A stretch of 7,450 bases of DNA, taken from Methanoregulaceae archaeon (GTDB lineage Archaea > Halobacteriota > Methanomicrobia > Methanomicrobiales > Methanospirillaceae). The stretch is taken from NCBI GenBank assembly GCA_013331215.1, contig DUGU01000195.1, positions 1-7,450 on the forward strand, given 5' to 3'. A program made the translations under genes and the position numbers. Shown piece by piece: positions 7,208-7,450 of the stretch. The notes under the pieces were generated by a model. The model saw only the letters and a list, made by a program, of their open reading frames with translations. It made no database searches and was not told the origin of the DNA. Within the stretch, counting starts at the first letter, position 1; every line of letters starts with the position of its first letter.

Positions 7208-7450
7208 TCCTCGATGTCGACTGGTAAAATGTTTGGTGTCCCGTCATATCCCCTTCCGGCCCCATGGCGGCGCGTGCTCCGCGATGTTCTCCCCTCGCGG
7301 GGCATCGGGAGAGATCGCACCGCGCAGATGTTGAGGGAGCCGGAGCGGACGGGCGCGATGACGGCGGGACCTGTCGGCGGAGGCATCCCGTTCCGCGGCA
7401 GGGACGGAGGGGAGGTTCGCGGGGACGGACGTATCGGCCGCCGGGCAATG
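7207..7450. other. Upstream region without a convincing gene
   Basis: These GC-rich 244 bases hold no recognisable protein in any frame. On the plus strand a frame opens with ATG at 7229, about 26 nt after the TATA core, and stays open to the window end (MFGVPSYPLPAPWRRVL...), but its sequence is rich in Arg, Gly and Pro and resembles nothing I know. Minus-strand frames are similarly Arg/Pro-rich and look non-coding, though the one ending at a TGA near 7250 could be the tail of an upstream gene. Confidence 0.4.

Overview
The window looks like genomic DNA from a methanogenic euryarchaeon, most likely of the Methanomicrobiales (Methanoculleus-like). This is inferred from archaeal TATA/BRE-type promoters placed at leaderless or near-leaderless distance from start codons, high GC with strong G/C third-position bias in the main genes, and large soluble multi-PAS histidine kinases, which are common in that order. 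No marker gene here fixes the genus.

Layout, left to right. (1) Positions 1-209, minus strand: the N-terminal part of a radical SAM enzyme with an intact CxxxCxxC motif, broken by a one-base frameshift in a 7-A run and cut off by the window edge. This part is more AT-rich than the rest. (2) 545-1570, minus: an AI-2E family (PF01594, formerly UPF0118) polytopic membrane transporter. (3) 1781-1978, plus: a 65-residue protein built almost wholly of five 11-residue repeats of LEA-3/apolipoprotein type, with a textbook BRE/TATA element and a leaderless start, followed by a hairpin plus T-tract. (4) 2229-4489, minus: a four-PAS histidine kinase whose ATP-binding domain is split by a one-base frameshift. 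(5) 4589-7180, minus: an intact five-PAS histidine kinase of 863 residues, with its own TATA box. (6) 7207-7450: upstream DNA with no convincing gene.

The two kinases are tandem paralogues. They share the first PAS domain and the HisKA/HATPase core, but differ in the number and type of middle PAS domains. Both lack membrane segments and receiver domains, and no response regulator is present, so they look like cytoplasmic orphan sensors. Each seems to have its own promoter. The one in front of the downstream kinase is flanked by a perfect 10-bp inverted repeat, a good candidate operator.

The most notable items are the 11-mer repeat protein, the inverted repeat around the kinase TATA box, the two frameshifts, an in-frame GATCCC expansion in the kinase G1 box, and recurring DNA at PAS-PAS junctions. 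I see no CRISPR array, mobile element, tRNA or rRNA, and no recognisable defence or biosynthetic cluster.
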